Part shown: in pieces, positions 8,434 through 17,287 of the stretch
How the letters are laid out: the number at the start of each line of letters is the position of its first letter
How positions within the stretch are numbered: the first letter of the stretch is position 1
Assembly: GCF_038007465.1 (NCBI RefSeq)
Contig: NZ_JBBOXF010000001.1
Location: 643,501-707,500, forward strand
Length of the DNA: 64,000 nt
Direction of reading: 5' to 3'
DNA from: Sporosarcina sp. FSL K6-1508
GTDB lineage: Bacteria > Bacillota > Bacilli > Bacillales_A > Planococcaceae
Translations under genes and position numbers: made by a program
Notes under the pieces: model-generated
The model's input: only the letters and a program-made list of their open reading frames with translations
The model's database searches: none
What the model was told of the DNA's origin: nothing

Positions 8434-9100
8434 TAAAGAAGGGCTTCACAGCCTTCTTCGTTATTATGAGGACTCACACTATGACGTAGCACTTGTCTAT
8501 ATAACAGGCAGACACTTGGTCTCAGCGCTTTCTCTGATACGCGCTGAAGGATTACCGATGCCCGACGTTCTAATTTCAGACGTCGGTACAGTAATTTATA
8601 CAACGGAATGGCTGGTTGAAGATAAGGAGTGGACGAAAAAGATGCAGGCGGATTGGCAACCCGAGCTGGTTGTTGAGCTAGGCTCTTCCATCCCTGCCCT
8701 TGCCAGGCAACCTCTGCCAGACAATCGTCGCATTTCATTCACTACTCAATCGGACGAAGCCGTCGTATCTCAGCTGGAAAAAGCGCTTATCGAGGATAAT
8801 ATTTCCCACAAGTTAATTTTCAGCTCTAATCGTGATGTAGATATCCTTCCGGCAAGCAGCGGAAAAGGACAAGCTTTAGCTTATGTGATGGACAAATATG
8901 CCTACCCAGATGTCAATGTCCTTGTCGCCGGGGATTCTGGTAATGACGTTGAAATGCTCTCCCTTGGCCATCCTTCTGTTATTGTAGGCAATGCCCAAGC
9001 CGAGCTTGCTTCAATGGAACCACATCCTCGGCTATATCGGGCTGCGAAGGATTGTGCAGGAGGTATTCAGGAGGCTTGGATACATTTCTATGGAGAGTAA
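8378..9100 (+). CDS. HAD-superfamily sucrose-phosphatase-like hydrolase
   Basis: A 240-residue Cof/S6PP-type HAD phosphatase. Motif I is ATDLDGTLVGD (nucleophile and acid/base Asp near residues 10-12), motif II is VYITGRH, motif III is SSGKGQALAY and motif IV is VLVAGDSGNDVEMLSL. SGKGQAL plus GDSGNDxEM is typical of sucrose-6-phosphate phosphatase and mannosylfructose-phosphate phosphatase. It starts inside the preceding synthase gene with its own GAGGTGG box, which argues for coupled two-step synthesis. Slightly short for S6PP; no extra C-terminal domain. Confidence 0.88.
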   Translation: MKRKPYMLATDLDGTLVGDKEGLHSLLRYYEDSHYDVALVYITGRHLVSALSLIRAEGLPMPDVLISDVGTVIYTTEWLVEDKEWTKKMQADWQPELVVELGSSIPALARQPLPDNRRISFTTQSDEAVVSQLEKALIEDNISHKLIFSSNRDVDILPASSGKGQALAYVMDKYAYPDVNVLVAGDSGNDVEMLSLGHPSVIVGNAQAELASMEPHPRLYRAAKDCAGGIQEAWIHFYGE

Positions 9101-9111
9101 ACAAAAATACG

Positions 9112-9162
9112 AGCACATTTGGATTCCTTGACAATAATTGTCGAGTGCTAAATGTGTTTTTT
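9112..9162 (+). terminator. Terminator after the disaccharide synthesis pair
   Basis: Outer arms CACATTT / AAATGTG enclose a second hairpin GACAAT-A-ATTGTC and are followed by TTTTTT. Confidence 0.7.
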
Positions 9163-9222
9163 CATTTCCACCTTATTACCTTCCAGTGGTAAACTATAGA
9201 AAAAAGTACTGGGGGTAATAGG

Positions 9223-10425
9223 TTGTTAAAAGATCGCTTGTATTATGCAGATTCTTATTGTAAATCTTTCACCACAAATATTCTCAAGGAAGCTCAAGAT
9301 CCGGACAGCAATTATTATGTCGTTTTGGAAAATACAGCGTTTTATCCGACAGGCGGCGGTCAACCGCATGACACGGGGACATTGAATGGTATTCAAGTAC
9401 TCAATGTGGAGGAAGTGGAGAATGAAATTCGTCATACACTGGCTGAAAGCCTCGGTTCTGCGAATCAAGTGGAGGGCGTCATCGACTGGGAGCGTCGCTT
9501 TGATCATATGCAACAGCATGCAGGACAGCATATTCTGTCAGCTGCATTTGTTGAACTACTTGGCTTTCCAACAGTAAGTTTTCATTTAGGAAGAGAAATT
9601 GTATCGATTGACTTGGATGTTGAAGAAGTATCTCCTGAACAATTGAATGCGGTGGAAAAGTTAGCAAATGATATTATATTAGAAAATAGACAAATTGAAA
9701 TAAAATGGGTGACTGAAGATGAGCTTCATCACTATCCCCTTCGCAAGCAACTGGCAGTGACAGACGAAATCCGGCTTGTTATCATTCCCGATTATGACTA
9801 CAACGGCTGTGGCGGTACGCATCCAAGTTCAACGGGACAAGCACGTATGCTGAAGATTTTATCAACCGAGAAGCATCGTGGAAAAGTGCGCGTGCATTTT
9901 GTTTGCGGCGGGCGTGTGTTGCAGCAATTACAACGGAAAAACCTGGAGTTGGCAGTAACGTCCAGATTGTTAAGCGCACCTGATGGTGGTGTTGCGGAGG
10001 CGGTACAGAAGTTATTGGAGACGAATCACTCACTGGAGAAGTCGTTGGCAGATGCGCAAGAAGCATTATTGGTATTCGAAGCGAAAGCGTTATTGGACCA
10101 ACGAGATCAAGGCATTGTGAAAGCCCTATTTACAGGTAGAACTGTTCAGCAATTACAGAAACTTGCCCGCCTCCTTGTAGCTGAATCAGATGATATACTT
10201 GTACTTCTTGTTGCTGAAAATAATGATCGATTGCAATTTGTCGCAACTCGAGGAACTTCTGTACAAATGAGCATGAAGCAAGTATCATCTGCCATACTTC
10301 CCCTTATAAAAGGCAAAGGCGGCGGGAATGATATGTTTGTTCAAGGCGGCGGTGAACGCTTAGTGTCTGCAGAACAGTTGCTGACTGTGATGGAAGAGTC
10401 ATGCAACAAAGATTGGGTTACATGA
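9223..10425 (+). CDS. AlaX-type alanyl-tRNA editing protein with DHHA1 domain
   Basis: A 400-residue free-standing editing protein starting at TTG after a GGGGGT box. It has the AlaRS-like beta barrel (ENTAFYPTGGGQPHDTGTL), the zinc site HAGQH (His99, His103) and the later CGGTH motif. A C-terminal DHHA1-like domain contains KGKGGGNDMFVQGGG. It hydrolyses serine or glycine mischarged onto tRNA-Ala in the cytosol and lacks any aminoacylation domain. The length fits the long AlaX-L class. Monocistronic by spacing. Confidence 0.93.
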   Translation: MLKDRLYYADSYCKSFTTNILKEAQDPDSNYYVVLENTAFYPTGGGQPHDTGTLNGIQVLNVEEVENEIRHTLAESLGSANQVEGVIDWERRFDHMQQHAGQHILSAAFVELLGFPTVSFHLGREIVSIDLDVEEVSPEQLNAVEKLANDIILENRQIEIKWVTEDELHHYPLRKQLAVTDEIRLVIIPDYDYNGCGGTHPSSTGQARMLKILSTEKHRGKVRVHFVCGGRVLQQLQRKNLELAVTSRLLSAPDGGVAEAVQKLLETNHSLEKSLADAQEALLVFEAKALLDQRDQGIVKALFTGRTVQQLQKLARLLVAESDDILVLLVAENNDRLQFVATRGTSVQMSMKQVSSAILPLIKGKGGGNDMFVQGGGERLVSAEQLLTVMEESCNKDWVT

Positions 10426-10470
10426 AACTTTAGTCAAATCGAACAGTAAATAGGTGAAGGGGTGACAACA

Positions 10471-10734
10471 ATGAAAAAATACCTGATCTTTATCTTTAGT
10501 TTTGCAGCACTGTATATACTCTTTCAACTTTCAACAGGAGCGATTCTTACAGTTCTCTATAAGCCAGACTTATCTTCTATGACGGCTATTTCAAATCAGG
10601 AAGTCGTATTTGAAAAGACTTCTAACATTCCCTTCTTCTCCATCTTTATCTTCCTATCATCGACAATTGCCTATTTCCTTTCGCAAAAAATAGGGAGAAC
10701 CTCAAAAGCCTCAACTGATCTTTTGAGATTGTAA
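10471..10734 (+). CDS. Small membrane protein, unknown function
   Basis: An 87-residue protein (start ATG at 10471, behind GAAGGGGTG) with two hydrophobic segments: KYLIFIFSFAALYILFQL at the N-terminus and PFFSIFIFLSSTIAYFL near residues 52-70. Between them lies a short outside loop (YKPDLSSMTAISNQEVVFEKT). It looks like the small two-helix proteins common in Bacillales, but no family is recognised. Confidence 0.65.
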   Translation: MKKYLIFIFSFAALYILFQLSTGAILTVLYKPDLSSMTAISNQEVVFEKTSNIPFFSIFIFLSSTIAYFLSQKIGRTSKASTDLLRL

Positions 10735-10820
10735 ACTGATGGAAATTTATAAAAGGACCGCACTTAACATTTTTAACAACTACTAAAACATTCGAAAAAC
10801 TCAGCAGGGGGTAATTAATA

Positions 10821-11639
10821 ATGCATAAAACAGAAGAAATCTTAGAAGCGAAAAGTTATATTCTTAGTAAAACAAATACTATTCCTGAAATAGGAATTAT
10901 ACTAGGATCTGGATTGGGCGGACTTGCCGATGAGATAGAAAATGGAGTGGTCATTCCATACGAGGACATTCCCTTTTTCTCGAAATCAGCTGCAGTTGGT
11001 CATGCGAATGAGTTAGTTATCGGTAATCTAGAAGGAAAAACAGTCGTGGCCATGAAAGGACGTTATCACTTTTACGAAGGATACTCGCTAGATGAAGTTA
11101 CCTTCCCTGTCAGAGTGATGAAAGCATTAGGGATAGAAAAACTCATTATCACGAACGCATGCGGAGCGGTAAATACTGATTTTAATCCGGGCGAGTTAAT
11201 GCTAATTACAGATCACCTTAATTTAGTTGGCATTAATCCATTGATCGGTAAAAATAACGATGATTTAGGAACGCGTTTCCCAGATGTTTCTGAAGTTTAT
11301 AACCGGGAAATGAGAAATACGGCGTTACAAGTTGCTCGAGAGAATGACATCACATTAAGGGAAGGCATATATGGCTGGTGGAGTGGTCCTGTTTATGAAA
11401 CTCCTGCTGAAATCCGGATGATCCGCATTTTAGGTGCAGATGCAGTTGGTATGTCAACAGTGCCTGAAGCAGTTGTCGCTATTCATTCGGGAATTAAGGT
11501 ATTAGGAATATCTTGCTTAACAAATATGGCATGCGGCATTTTAGATGAACCATTAAGCCATAAGGATGTAATTGAAGTTGCTGCGAAGTCTCGAAATTCA
11601 TTTGTGCATTTAATTAAAAACGTCTTGAAAAGAATTTAA
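10821..11639 (+). CDS. punA: Purine nucleoside phosphorylase (inosine/guanosine type)
   Basis: A 272-residue PNP of the trimeric class. Visible marks are GIILGSGLGGLADEI (phosphate loop), MKGRYHFYEGYS, NACGAVNTDFNPGELMLITDHLN and YETPAEIRMIRILGADAVGMSTVPEA, with the base-binding Asn in TNMACGI. It splits inosine and guanosine with phosphate for purine salvage. It is also called pupG in Bacillus. Starts after an AGGGGG box and is isolated from the usual deoB/deoxyribose neighbours. The loop reads GWWSGPVYETP where GPSYETP or GPNYETP is common, a conservative change. Confidence 0.93.
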   Translation: MHKTEEILEAKSYILSKTNTIPEIGIILGSGLGGLADEIENGVVIPYEDIPFFSKSAAVGHANELVIGNLEGKTVVAMKGRYHFYEGYSLDEVTFPVRVMKALGIEKLIITNACGAVNTDFNPGELMLITDHLNLVGINPLIGKNNDDLGTRFPDVSEVYNREMRNTALQVARENDITLREGIYGWWSGPVYETPAEIRMIRILGADAVGMSTVPEAVVAIHSGIKVLGISCLTNMACGILDEPLSHKDVIEVAAKSRNSFVHLIKNVLKRI

Positions 11640-11641
11640 AT

Positions 11642-11770
11642 AAGAAAAGCGCAAGGCGCCTGCTAGACGCGACAGGCATAAGTCAATCCAGCGACGTGGC
11701 GCTCTTTGCCACATAGCTGGATTGCTTGTGACCCGAGCGGCTGGCGCCTGGAGTCTAGACACCGACCCCA
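11642..11770. repeat. Dispersed palindromic element, long form
   Basis: About 129 bp. It has a GCGCAAGGCGCC end, an inner stem (AATCCAGC / GCTGGATT around GTGGC / GCCAC) and the end GGCGCCTGGAGTCTAGACACCGACCCC. A short form lies at 53467-53508 in the other orientation; it lacks the 88 bp between two CAGGCGCC direct repeats. Noncoding and probably a mobile-type (MITE/REP-like) repeat. Confidence 0.75.
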
Positions 11771-11842
11771 GTTGAAAAACTTATACTTTCTTATTCTTTA
11801 AAAAATGATGACTATAAAGTGATGTTTGTTACTTTGAAAAGC

Positions 11843-11874
11843 CTTCTGGGAACTCTACCCGGAAGGCTTTTCGC
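11843..11874. terminator. Hairpin between purine phosphorylase and SDR genes
   Basis: AAAAGCCTTC and GAAGGCTTTT form a stem of about 10 bp around a short loop. It can serve the leftward SDR transcript and the rightward phosphorylase transcript. Confidence 0.65.
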
Positions 11875-11894
11875 ATACTTTCAAGTTTAACTTA

Positions 11895-12494
11895 TTAATA
11901 AACTTCAAAGTTCTGACCCGTTTGTAAACCGAACACACTTTTTTCAAAAGCATGGACTACACGACTTACAGGTACTGCTTCAAACCCTTGAAAAAGAGTA
12001 CTAAGTCTGTGCCAAGATTCTTGTAAGACATTTGGACTTACGCAATTAATGCGAATCCCTCTTGGCATTTCAATAGCCGCAGCTTTAACAAAAGCCCTGA
12101 CGCCGCCGTTTGCCAGAGCTGCTGAAGCTCCTTTAGCGATTGGATCATCCATCATAATCCCCGTCGTTAACGTGAAACTTCCACCATCGTTCATATTATC
12201 AAAACCTAAAAGAACTAGATTAACTTGCCCTTTCAGTTTGCTATCAATTCCTATCTCATTCAATTCTGGTGTCATATCCGTAACTGCATCAAAATGAGCA
12301 CGACCTGCTGCATTAATAACCGCATCGACTTTGCCAATTTGTTCATACATTTTTTTGATACTTTCTACTGACGTAATATCAACAGATACATCAGCACCAT
12401 TTCGTCCCGCGCGGATCACCTCGTGGTTTTTCTTTAATTCTTCAGTAACCGCATTGCCAATCGTTCCGCTCGCACCCACAACAAGTATTTTAAT
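11895..12494 (-). CDS. Short-chain dehydrogenase/reductase with probable ATT start
   Basis: The SDR fold begins KILVVGASGTIGNAV, with the GxxGxxG NAD(P) loop, then INAAGRAHFDAV. The usual Ser-Tyr-Lys active site is not complete: the region reads TLTTGIMMDDPIAKGASAALANGG, with no YxxxK. This matches short SDRs of the YdfG/DhaK-neighbour type seen in many bacteria. No ATG, GTG or TTG is in frame before the Rossmann loop except the internal GTG (12479). GGAGG lies seven bases before ATT AAA ATA CTT, so ATT at 12492-12494 is the best start (199 residues). Substrate unknown. Confidence 0.8.
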   Translation of the reverse strand: MKILVVGASGTIGNAVTEELKKNHEVIRAGRNGADVSVDITSVESIKKMYEQIGKVDAVINAAGRAHFDAVTDMTPELNEIGIDSKLKGQVNLVLLGFDNMNDGGSFTLTTGIMMDDPIAKGASAALANGGVRAFVKAAAIEMPRGIRINCVSPNVLQESWHRLSTLFQGFEAVPVSRVVHAFEKSVFGLQTGQNFEVY

Positions 12495-12609
12495 ATGTAA
12501 TCCTCCTTTTTAAGTGTCTAACGTCAACTAGTTATTCTTTCATCATACTTATCAAATGCATCACTTATGAAAAGTGTTCCGATTCATTCTTAATAGGTGT
12601 ACCGGCAAC

Positions 12610-13344
12610 TCATCCAAAATACTCCACAATAATTTGAATGATTAAAAGTACAGTGACAACACGAAGTATCGGTTTGACGTGCTCTGTTTTCAACTTACGC
12701 GCGAGGCGAACACCGAGTTGCGCACCACTTATTGAACCAAGCATTAATGCAATCGTAAGTGGCCAAATGATTTTACCCGTCGAAATGTAACTGATTGACG
12801 CCCCAAAACAGCTTGAAAAAATCATGATACGGGATAATCCAACAGCTCTCAAATAAGATACTTTCAATCGAGCATACAAGTACAACGCCAATGTTCCGCT
12901 ACCTGGACCAAACACGCCATCGTAAATACCTATACCATACAATGATGTAGCACTTTTTTTTGTTACACGAAATGATTCACTGCCATCAAAGTCCGCTTTT
13001 CCAAGAAATGATGTGATGAATGCGAATGTTAATAGTATAATTGCAATAATAATCATCCATTCCTCTTTTAGGAAGGATGCAATAACCCCACCGGTAATTC
13101 CTCCAGCAAGACTAATTGGGACAACTGTAAGCGCCTCTTTGACTGTTACTTCCTTATTTTTATAAATCACAAGAAAACTTGAAAATGAGCTCACCGTATT
13201 TGATACTTTATTCGCTCCGATTGCCGAGTGAACAGGCAATCCCATCAGCAACATGGCCGGTAAACTGATAAGTCCCCCTCCCCCTGCTAATGTACCAAGA
13301 GTTGTTGCAGCAAAGCCGATGAAGTAAAGCATAATGTACTCCAT
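12610..13344 (-). CDS. TauE/SafE (TSUP) family membrane transporter
   Basis: A 244-residue protein with about seven or eight membrane segments and the TSUP pattern: GTLAGGGGLISLPAMLLMGLPVHSAIGANK near the start and GIYDGVFGPGSGTLALY in the second half. Members export sulfite, sulfoacetate or other small organosulfur anions. It is transcribed alone with an AAGGA box before ATGGAG. Substrate unknown. Confidence 0.9.
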   Translation of the reverse strand: MEYIMLYFIGFAATTLGTLAGGGGLISLPAMLLMGLPVHSAIGANKVSNTVSSFSSFLVIYKNKEVTVKEALTVVPISLAGGITGGVIASFLKEEWMIIIAIILLTFAFITSFLGKADFDGSESFRVTKKSATSLYGIGIYDGVFGPGSGTLALYLYARLKVSYLRAVGLSRIMIFSSCFGASISYISTGKIIWPLTIALMLGSISGAQLGVRLARKLKTEHVKPILRVVTVLLIIQIIVEYFG

Positions 13345-13623
13345 ATTGCATCCTTCTTTCTGTGAAAACCTCTATACATATAGCATATTCAACCTATCTA
13401 CATAAGTAAATTCAATTGAATGAATCAAAACGCATTCGAAATACTAATGACTTATTTCGAGAGCTGACATTCGGAACGCTTGCAAGAATAGTTATCCCAT
13501 TCATTAAAACTCTATGAGTGATTTTGATTCCAAATGTATTGGAAAACGCTCCTACCGATTTATCCGGGGAGCGTTTTATATTACGATTGCTTATAGAAAT
13601 TGAAAGAAAGAATTCCTTTAAAT

Positions 13624-13712
13624 ACGCTTCGGCGCTTTGAGGATGCATCCCGCCATTAGTTTTACCGCTAAACTTTCAGATTTATGGCTTCGGCTACCCC
13701 AGTAAGGCGCCT
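13624..13712. repeat. GC-rich palindromic repeat (REP-like family A)
   Basis: The pattern is GGCGCTTTGAGGATGCATCCCGCC, then an imperfect stem, then TTATGGCTTCGGCTACCCCAGTAAGGCGCC. Relatives lie at 23022, 26561, 26931, 27122 and 27322. It lies between two genes transcribed in the same direction and codes for nothing convincing. Confidence 0.7.
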
Positions 13713-13750
13713 AAACAATTTTTACAAGTTTCCATACTTCCATCATATAA

Positions 13751-15190
13751 TTAATAAGCCCGACTGAACCACACGGTATGTTTCGCTTCTTTTCCGCAAT
13801 TGATGCAAGTCGACTTCGTAGCCGGTGGATTGAATGGTATATTACGTGTCGTGAATTTCGTTTCTGTTTTCACTTGTTCCTCACAAGCGTCATCTCCGCA
13901 CCATCCCGCAAGGATCCATCCAGGGATTTCTCCGCCTTCAGTTGAATCCGCAATATGAGTTGTTAATTGTGCAAGTGAATCAACATGTATATGGGAGTGT
14001 TTTTCACGGAATGTACGGGCTTTGTCCAATAAGCGTGTTTGCATTGTCGCTAATTCTTCTTCAATTTTTGCGACGAGTACGGAAAGCTCCACAGCTTCTT
14101 TTTCGTCTTCATCTCGTGCTTTGATGAGCGCTTGATTTTTTTCTAAATCACGTGGTCCTAATTCTACTCGAACCGGTACGCCTTTCAATTCCCACTCATT
14201 GAACTTGTAACCTGGTGATTGATCGGAGTCGTCTAAACGCACACGAATTCCTTTTGCTTTTAACTCCGCAAAAATCCCATCTAGTTTCTCCATAATTTCA
14301 GGGTTTTTCTTCCATGGCCCTACCGGAATTAATATGACCTGTGTTGGTGCAACACGCGGTGGTAGTACAAGACCTTGTTCATCCCCATGAACCATGATGA
14401 CAGAACCAATCAATCGTGTGGAAGTTCCCCATGATGTTGTATGAACAAATTCATGCTTATTTTCTTTATTTAGATACTTAATATCAAATGCTTCCGCAAA
14501 TTTCGTTCCTAAGTAATGTGAAGTTCCCGCTTGAACAGCCTTTCCGTCCCTCATCATTGCTTCGATGGAATACGTATCCACTGCTCCTGCAAAACGCTCG
14601 GAAGGCGTCTTTTGACCATCATATACTGGAATCGCCAGCAACTCTTCGACAACTTCTTTATAAATGTTGAGCATTTGCATCGTTTCAGCACGTGCTTCTT
14701 CTTCATCCACGTGAGCTGTATGCCCTTCTTGCCATAAAAACTCAGACGTCCGAATGAACGGAAGTGTTTTCTTTTCCCAACGGAAGACGTTCGCCCATTG
14801 GTTAATTAACACGGGTAGATCTCGATAGCTTTTAATCCAATCTGAATAGAGATGCCCGATCATCGTCTCAGAAGTTGGACGAAGTGCTAAACGCTCCTCT
14901 AGTTTTTCACCCGCAGCTTCGGTAACCCAAGGGAGTTCTGGTGAAAACCCTTCGATATGATCCTTCTCTTTTTCGAAAAATGACTCTGGAATCAGCATTG
15001 GGAAATAGGCATTACGATGTCCCGTTTCTTTAAAACGTTTATCCATCTCAGCCTGGATATGTTCCCAAATTTCATAACCATCCGGTTTGAATGCAATGCA
15101 CCCGCGAACTGGCGTGTAATCCATTAAATCCGCCTTTTTAATTGTGTCGATATACCAGCTTGTAAAATCATTTTTCTGTTGATTGGTCAT
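13751..15190 (-). CDS. proS: Prolyl-tRNA synthetase, archaeal/eukaryote-like type
   Basis: A 479-residue class II synthetase of the short type, without the INS editing domain of the usual bacterial ProRS. Motif 2 is near VFRWEKKTLPFIRTSEFLWQEGHTAH; motif 3 is in the GTSTRLIGSVIMVHGDEQGL region. The anticodon domain (VILIPVGPW onwards) is followed by the C-terminal zinc-binding domain with CGDDACEEQ and CINCGKE and a terminal Tyr. It attaches proline to tRNA-Pro. A T-box leader precedes it. Many Bacillales carry this form beside the long ProRS. Confidence 0.95.
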   Translation of the reverse strand: MTNQQKNDFTSWYIDTIKKADLMDYTPVRGCIAFKPDGYEIWEHIQAEMDKRFKETGHRNAYFPMLIPESFFEKEKDHIEGFSPELPWVTEAAGEKLEERLALRPTSETMIGHLYSDWIKSYRDLPVLINQWANVFRWEKKTLPFIRTSEFLWQEGHTAHVDEEEARAETMQMLNIYKEVVEELLAIPVYDGQKTPSERFAGAVDTYSIEAMMRDGKAVQAGTSHYLGTKFAEAFDIKYLNKENKHEFVHTTSWGTSTRLIGSVIMVHGDEQGLVLPPRVAPTQVILIPVGPWKKNPEIMEKLDGIFAELKAKGIRVRLDDSDQSPGYKFNEWELKGVPVRVELGPRDLEKNQALIKARDEDEKEAVELSVLVAKIEEELATMQTRLLDKARTFREKHSHIHVDSLAQLTTHIADSTEGGEIPGWILAGWCGDDACEEQVKTETKFTTRNIPFNPPATKSTCINCGKEAKHTVWFSRAY

Positions 15191-15244
15191 TAATTTCCCC
15201 TCCTAAAATAATAAAGAAATCCTTCGGTTGCCTGAAATCTGGAC

Positions 15245-15482
15245 ATCAAAAAAGCACAAAGTTGCCCTTATAATAAGGACGTCTTTGTGCTGAATGGACG
15301 TGGTACCACCTTAGTTTAGCCTAAATTAAGTTAAATTCAAGCCCTCTAAAACGTTTGATAACGAAAACGACTCGGTTATGTTGGCATAACGTCTCAGTGG
15401 TAGGTTTCAACAAGAAGGGGTGATATAGCTTTCAGCAAGTCGCTACATTTTCTGTTTCACAATTCTTGTCTACTTGATCACA
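15245..15482 (-). ncRNA. T-box leader (proline) of proS
   Basis: On the minus strand the T-box core AGGTGGTACCACG lies at 15299-15311. A terminator follows with arms AGCACAAAG / CTTTGTGCT (15253-15261 and 15283-15291) and a T-run. Upstream, stem I is visible: GTAG and CAAGAA pair with TTCTTG and CTAC, and the specifier bulge reads ATCACCCC, containing a proline codon (CCC/CCU). Uncharged tRNA-Pro would bind both ends and prevent termination. Confidence 0.9.
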
Positions 15483-15688
15483 TCAAAGATTTCATATTAC
15501 TTTTAATATATCAAATACAAGTGTTTCGTACAACCAGATGAGACTTCATTTTACAGGTATCACGTATAAAGACATATATTGTCGCATACGACTGCACAGT
15601 CCTTTTGAAATCTTGCGCTAAAAATAGCTTACACTAACGGTTTCGATATCTAGTCTTAATTTAACTTTTTTCATCCTCAAGTAAGTGT

Positions 15689-16075
15689 CTACCATCGCCG
15701 CTCTAAAAATACATAAAACACCCAAATGTACGGGATTATATAAATAGCATACAAGTAATTTAAGTTAATTCTGAAATGCTCACTCTGGGCTTGAAGATAA
15801 AAGGATAGCTTGGTTATTGGTACTGTTTTTATGATAATGGCTATGACTGTTAATCCAATCATGATTTGAAATACAGAATTATTTGTTAGGCTTTCAAATA
15901 ACGGAATGACCTTAAGTATAATTGAAAATTGTACAAAGCATAGGAATTCCTGTACTTTTTGTTCCAACTTTTCGTTATTTAATCTCGTAACTTTTCCAAT
16001 TTTGAATCCCCCTTTAGAGTGTGAGCTTATATAGGATGTAAAAGATAGATCTGTTGGGCTATTATTATTCGTCAT
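15689..16075 (-). CDS. Possible small membrane protein, unknown
   Basis: A 128-codon frame with two or three hydrophobic stretches (FVQFSIILKVIPLF, VFQIMIGLTVIAIIIKTV, YLYAIYIIPYIWVFYVFL). It has no clear ribosome binding site before the ATG at 16075 and no recognised family. The membrane pattern is better than random, but it may be a decayed gene. Confidence 0.4.
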   Translation of the reverse strand: MTNNNSPTDLSFTSYISSHSKGGFKIGKVTRLNNEKLEQKVQEFLCFVQFSIILKVIPLFESLTNNSVFQIMIGLTVIAIIIKTVPITKLSFYLQAQSEHFRINLNYLYAIYIIPYIWVFYVFLERRW

Positions 16076-16153
16076 GCTATACTAAATGAGAATTGTTTTC
16101 ATTTGTAGTTTAGAAAACTCCTATACTTTCTAAACATAAAGGGGGATTATCAG

Positions 16154-16729
16154 ATGAGTTATCAAGAAGGGAAAAACATAGTCGAACAAAACATTTTAGG
16201 TCGGAGGACAATCAAATCTTTTAAAAAGGATTCGATTAGTGCTGAAGTGATTATTGAGCTGCTAAATGTGGCGAAATGGGCACCGAACCACAAGTTGACG
16301 GAACCGTGGCGCTTTCAATTGTACGTGGATGAAGGAAAAGAACAGTTTGTTCAAGCCTATATTCATTCACAGCCGAAAGTAGATGGCGAAATTTCAGAAA
16401 AAGTGAAAAGAAAAGCACAATATTTCCGGGATATTCCGGTTCATCTTGTAGTTGTTATGCCTGAAGACCCCCGCCAAAGAAGGTGGGACGAGGATTACGG
16501 GGCGGTTTCCTCACTAATTCAAAACTTCCAGCTTGCGGCATGGGAAAGGGAGATCGGAATGATTTGGCGAACGAATGATTGGGTGTACGATCCGTTATTC
16601 AGGGAAGCTATCGGTGTCCTACCTGGTGAAAAAGTAGTAGCGACGTTGATGATTGGCTATCCTAAACATATACCCGAGGCTCAAACACGCACGGATATTC
16701 GTGAACTTGTTACGATCATTAATAACTAA
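16154..16729 (+). CDS. Nitroreductase-family FMN oxidoreductase
   Basis: A 191-residue protein of the YdjA/YdgI-like nitroreductase group: RRTIKSFKKDSIS (FMN phosphate-binding Arg pair), AKWAPNHKLTEPWRF and DYGAVSSLIQNFQLAAWE near the dimer interface, and a C-terminal GEKVVATLMIGYPK. These flavoenzymes reduce nitro compounds or quinones with NAD(P)H. Start has an AAAGGGGG box. Single gene. Confidence 0.9.
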   Translation: MSYQEGKNIVEQNILGRRTIKSFKKDSISAEVIIELLNVAKWAPNHKLTEPWRFQLYVDEGKEQFVQAYIHSQPKVDGEISEKVKRKAQYFRDIPVHLVVVMPEDPRQRRWDEDYGAVSSLIQNFQLAAWEREIGMIWRTNDWVYDPLFREAIGVLPGEKVVATLMIGYPKHIPEAQTRTDIRELVTIINN

Positions 16730-16856
16730 CCTTTCGAATTGAAGACTAAGTAGTACTTGTGAACGGTTATCCGAATTAATTAATACACATACTCATAAAC
16801 TCCTGTCATTAGCAATATAGTTAGGCTATATAAGTTAAGATATGGAGGAGGATATC

Positions 16857-17105
16857 ATGCAAACAAAAGAAGTACGCTTACGTCGAATTCAGCAACTAGC
16901 TCATGAAATCATGGATGAGATGAATAGAGGGAATGAGCCGAGACAAATTGAAACGTTAAATCTTGCGGTTGATAATCTATCTCGGGCACTTGGAGATTTA
17001 GCCGATCCATTCGGTAATTATTCACTCGACTATATAGAAGAAAAAGTAGGAAATGCCCATTATCTACTTTTTAAAAACGAAAAAAAGGTAAAGATTTATA
17101 CTTAA
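16857..17105 (+). CDS. Small soluble protein, unknown
   Basis: An 82-residue protein. The ATG at 16857 follows GGAGGAG at ideal spacing, better than the upstream in-frame ATG. Helical and charged throughout (RRIQQLAHEIMDEMNRG, LNLAVDNLSRALGDLADPF, YIEEKVGNAHYLLF). No domain recognised. A terminator follows. Confidence 0.75.
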   Translation: MQTKEVRLRRIQQLAHEIMDEMNRGNEPRQIETLNLAVDNLSRALGDLADPFGNYSLDYIEEKVGNAHYLLFKNEKKVKIYT

Positions 17106-17127
17106 TGAACGGCTATCCCTTATGACT

Positions 17128-17180
17128 AAAATCCCGCTAATCTCGTCTAAAGTTCCAACGAGAGTACCGGGATTTTTTGT
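17128..17180 (+). terminator. Terminator after the 82-residue gene
   Basis: AAATCCCG / CGGGATTT with an inner CTCGT / ACGAG stem, followed by TTTTTT. Confidence 0.75.
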
Positions 17181-17287
17181 TACGCTCTATGTTTTCATTT
17201 ATAGGAGTTCTTTCTGATTTCCGGACGCACAACTAGCACATCTTCATACGCCAAAGATCAATAGTTGTTCCTTGGTTAACGGTACCC

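Noticed and set aside
13412..13648. 78-codon ORF between the TauE/SafE gene and proS
   Set aside because: It starts inside a palindromic repeat, has no ribosome binding site and has no protein-like composition.
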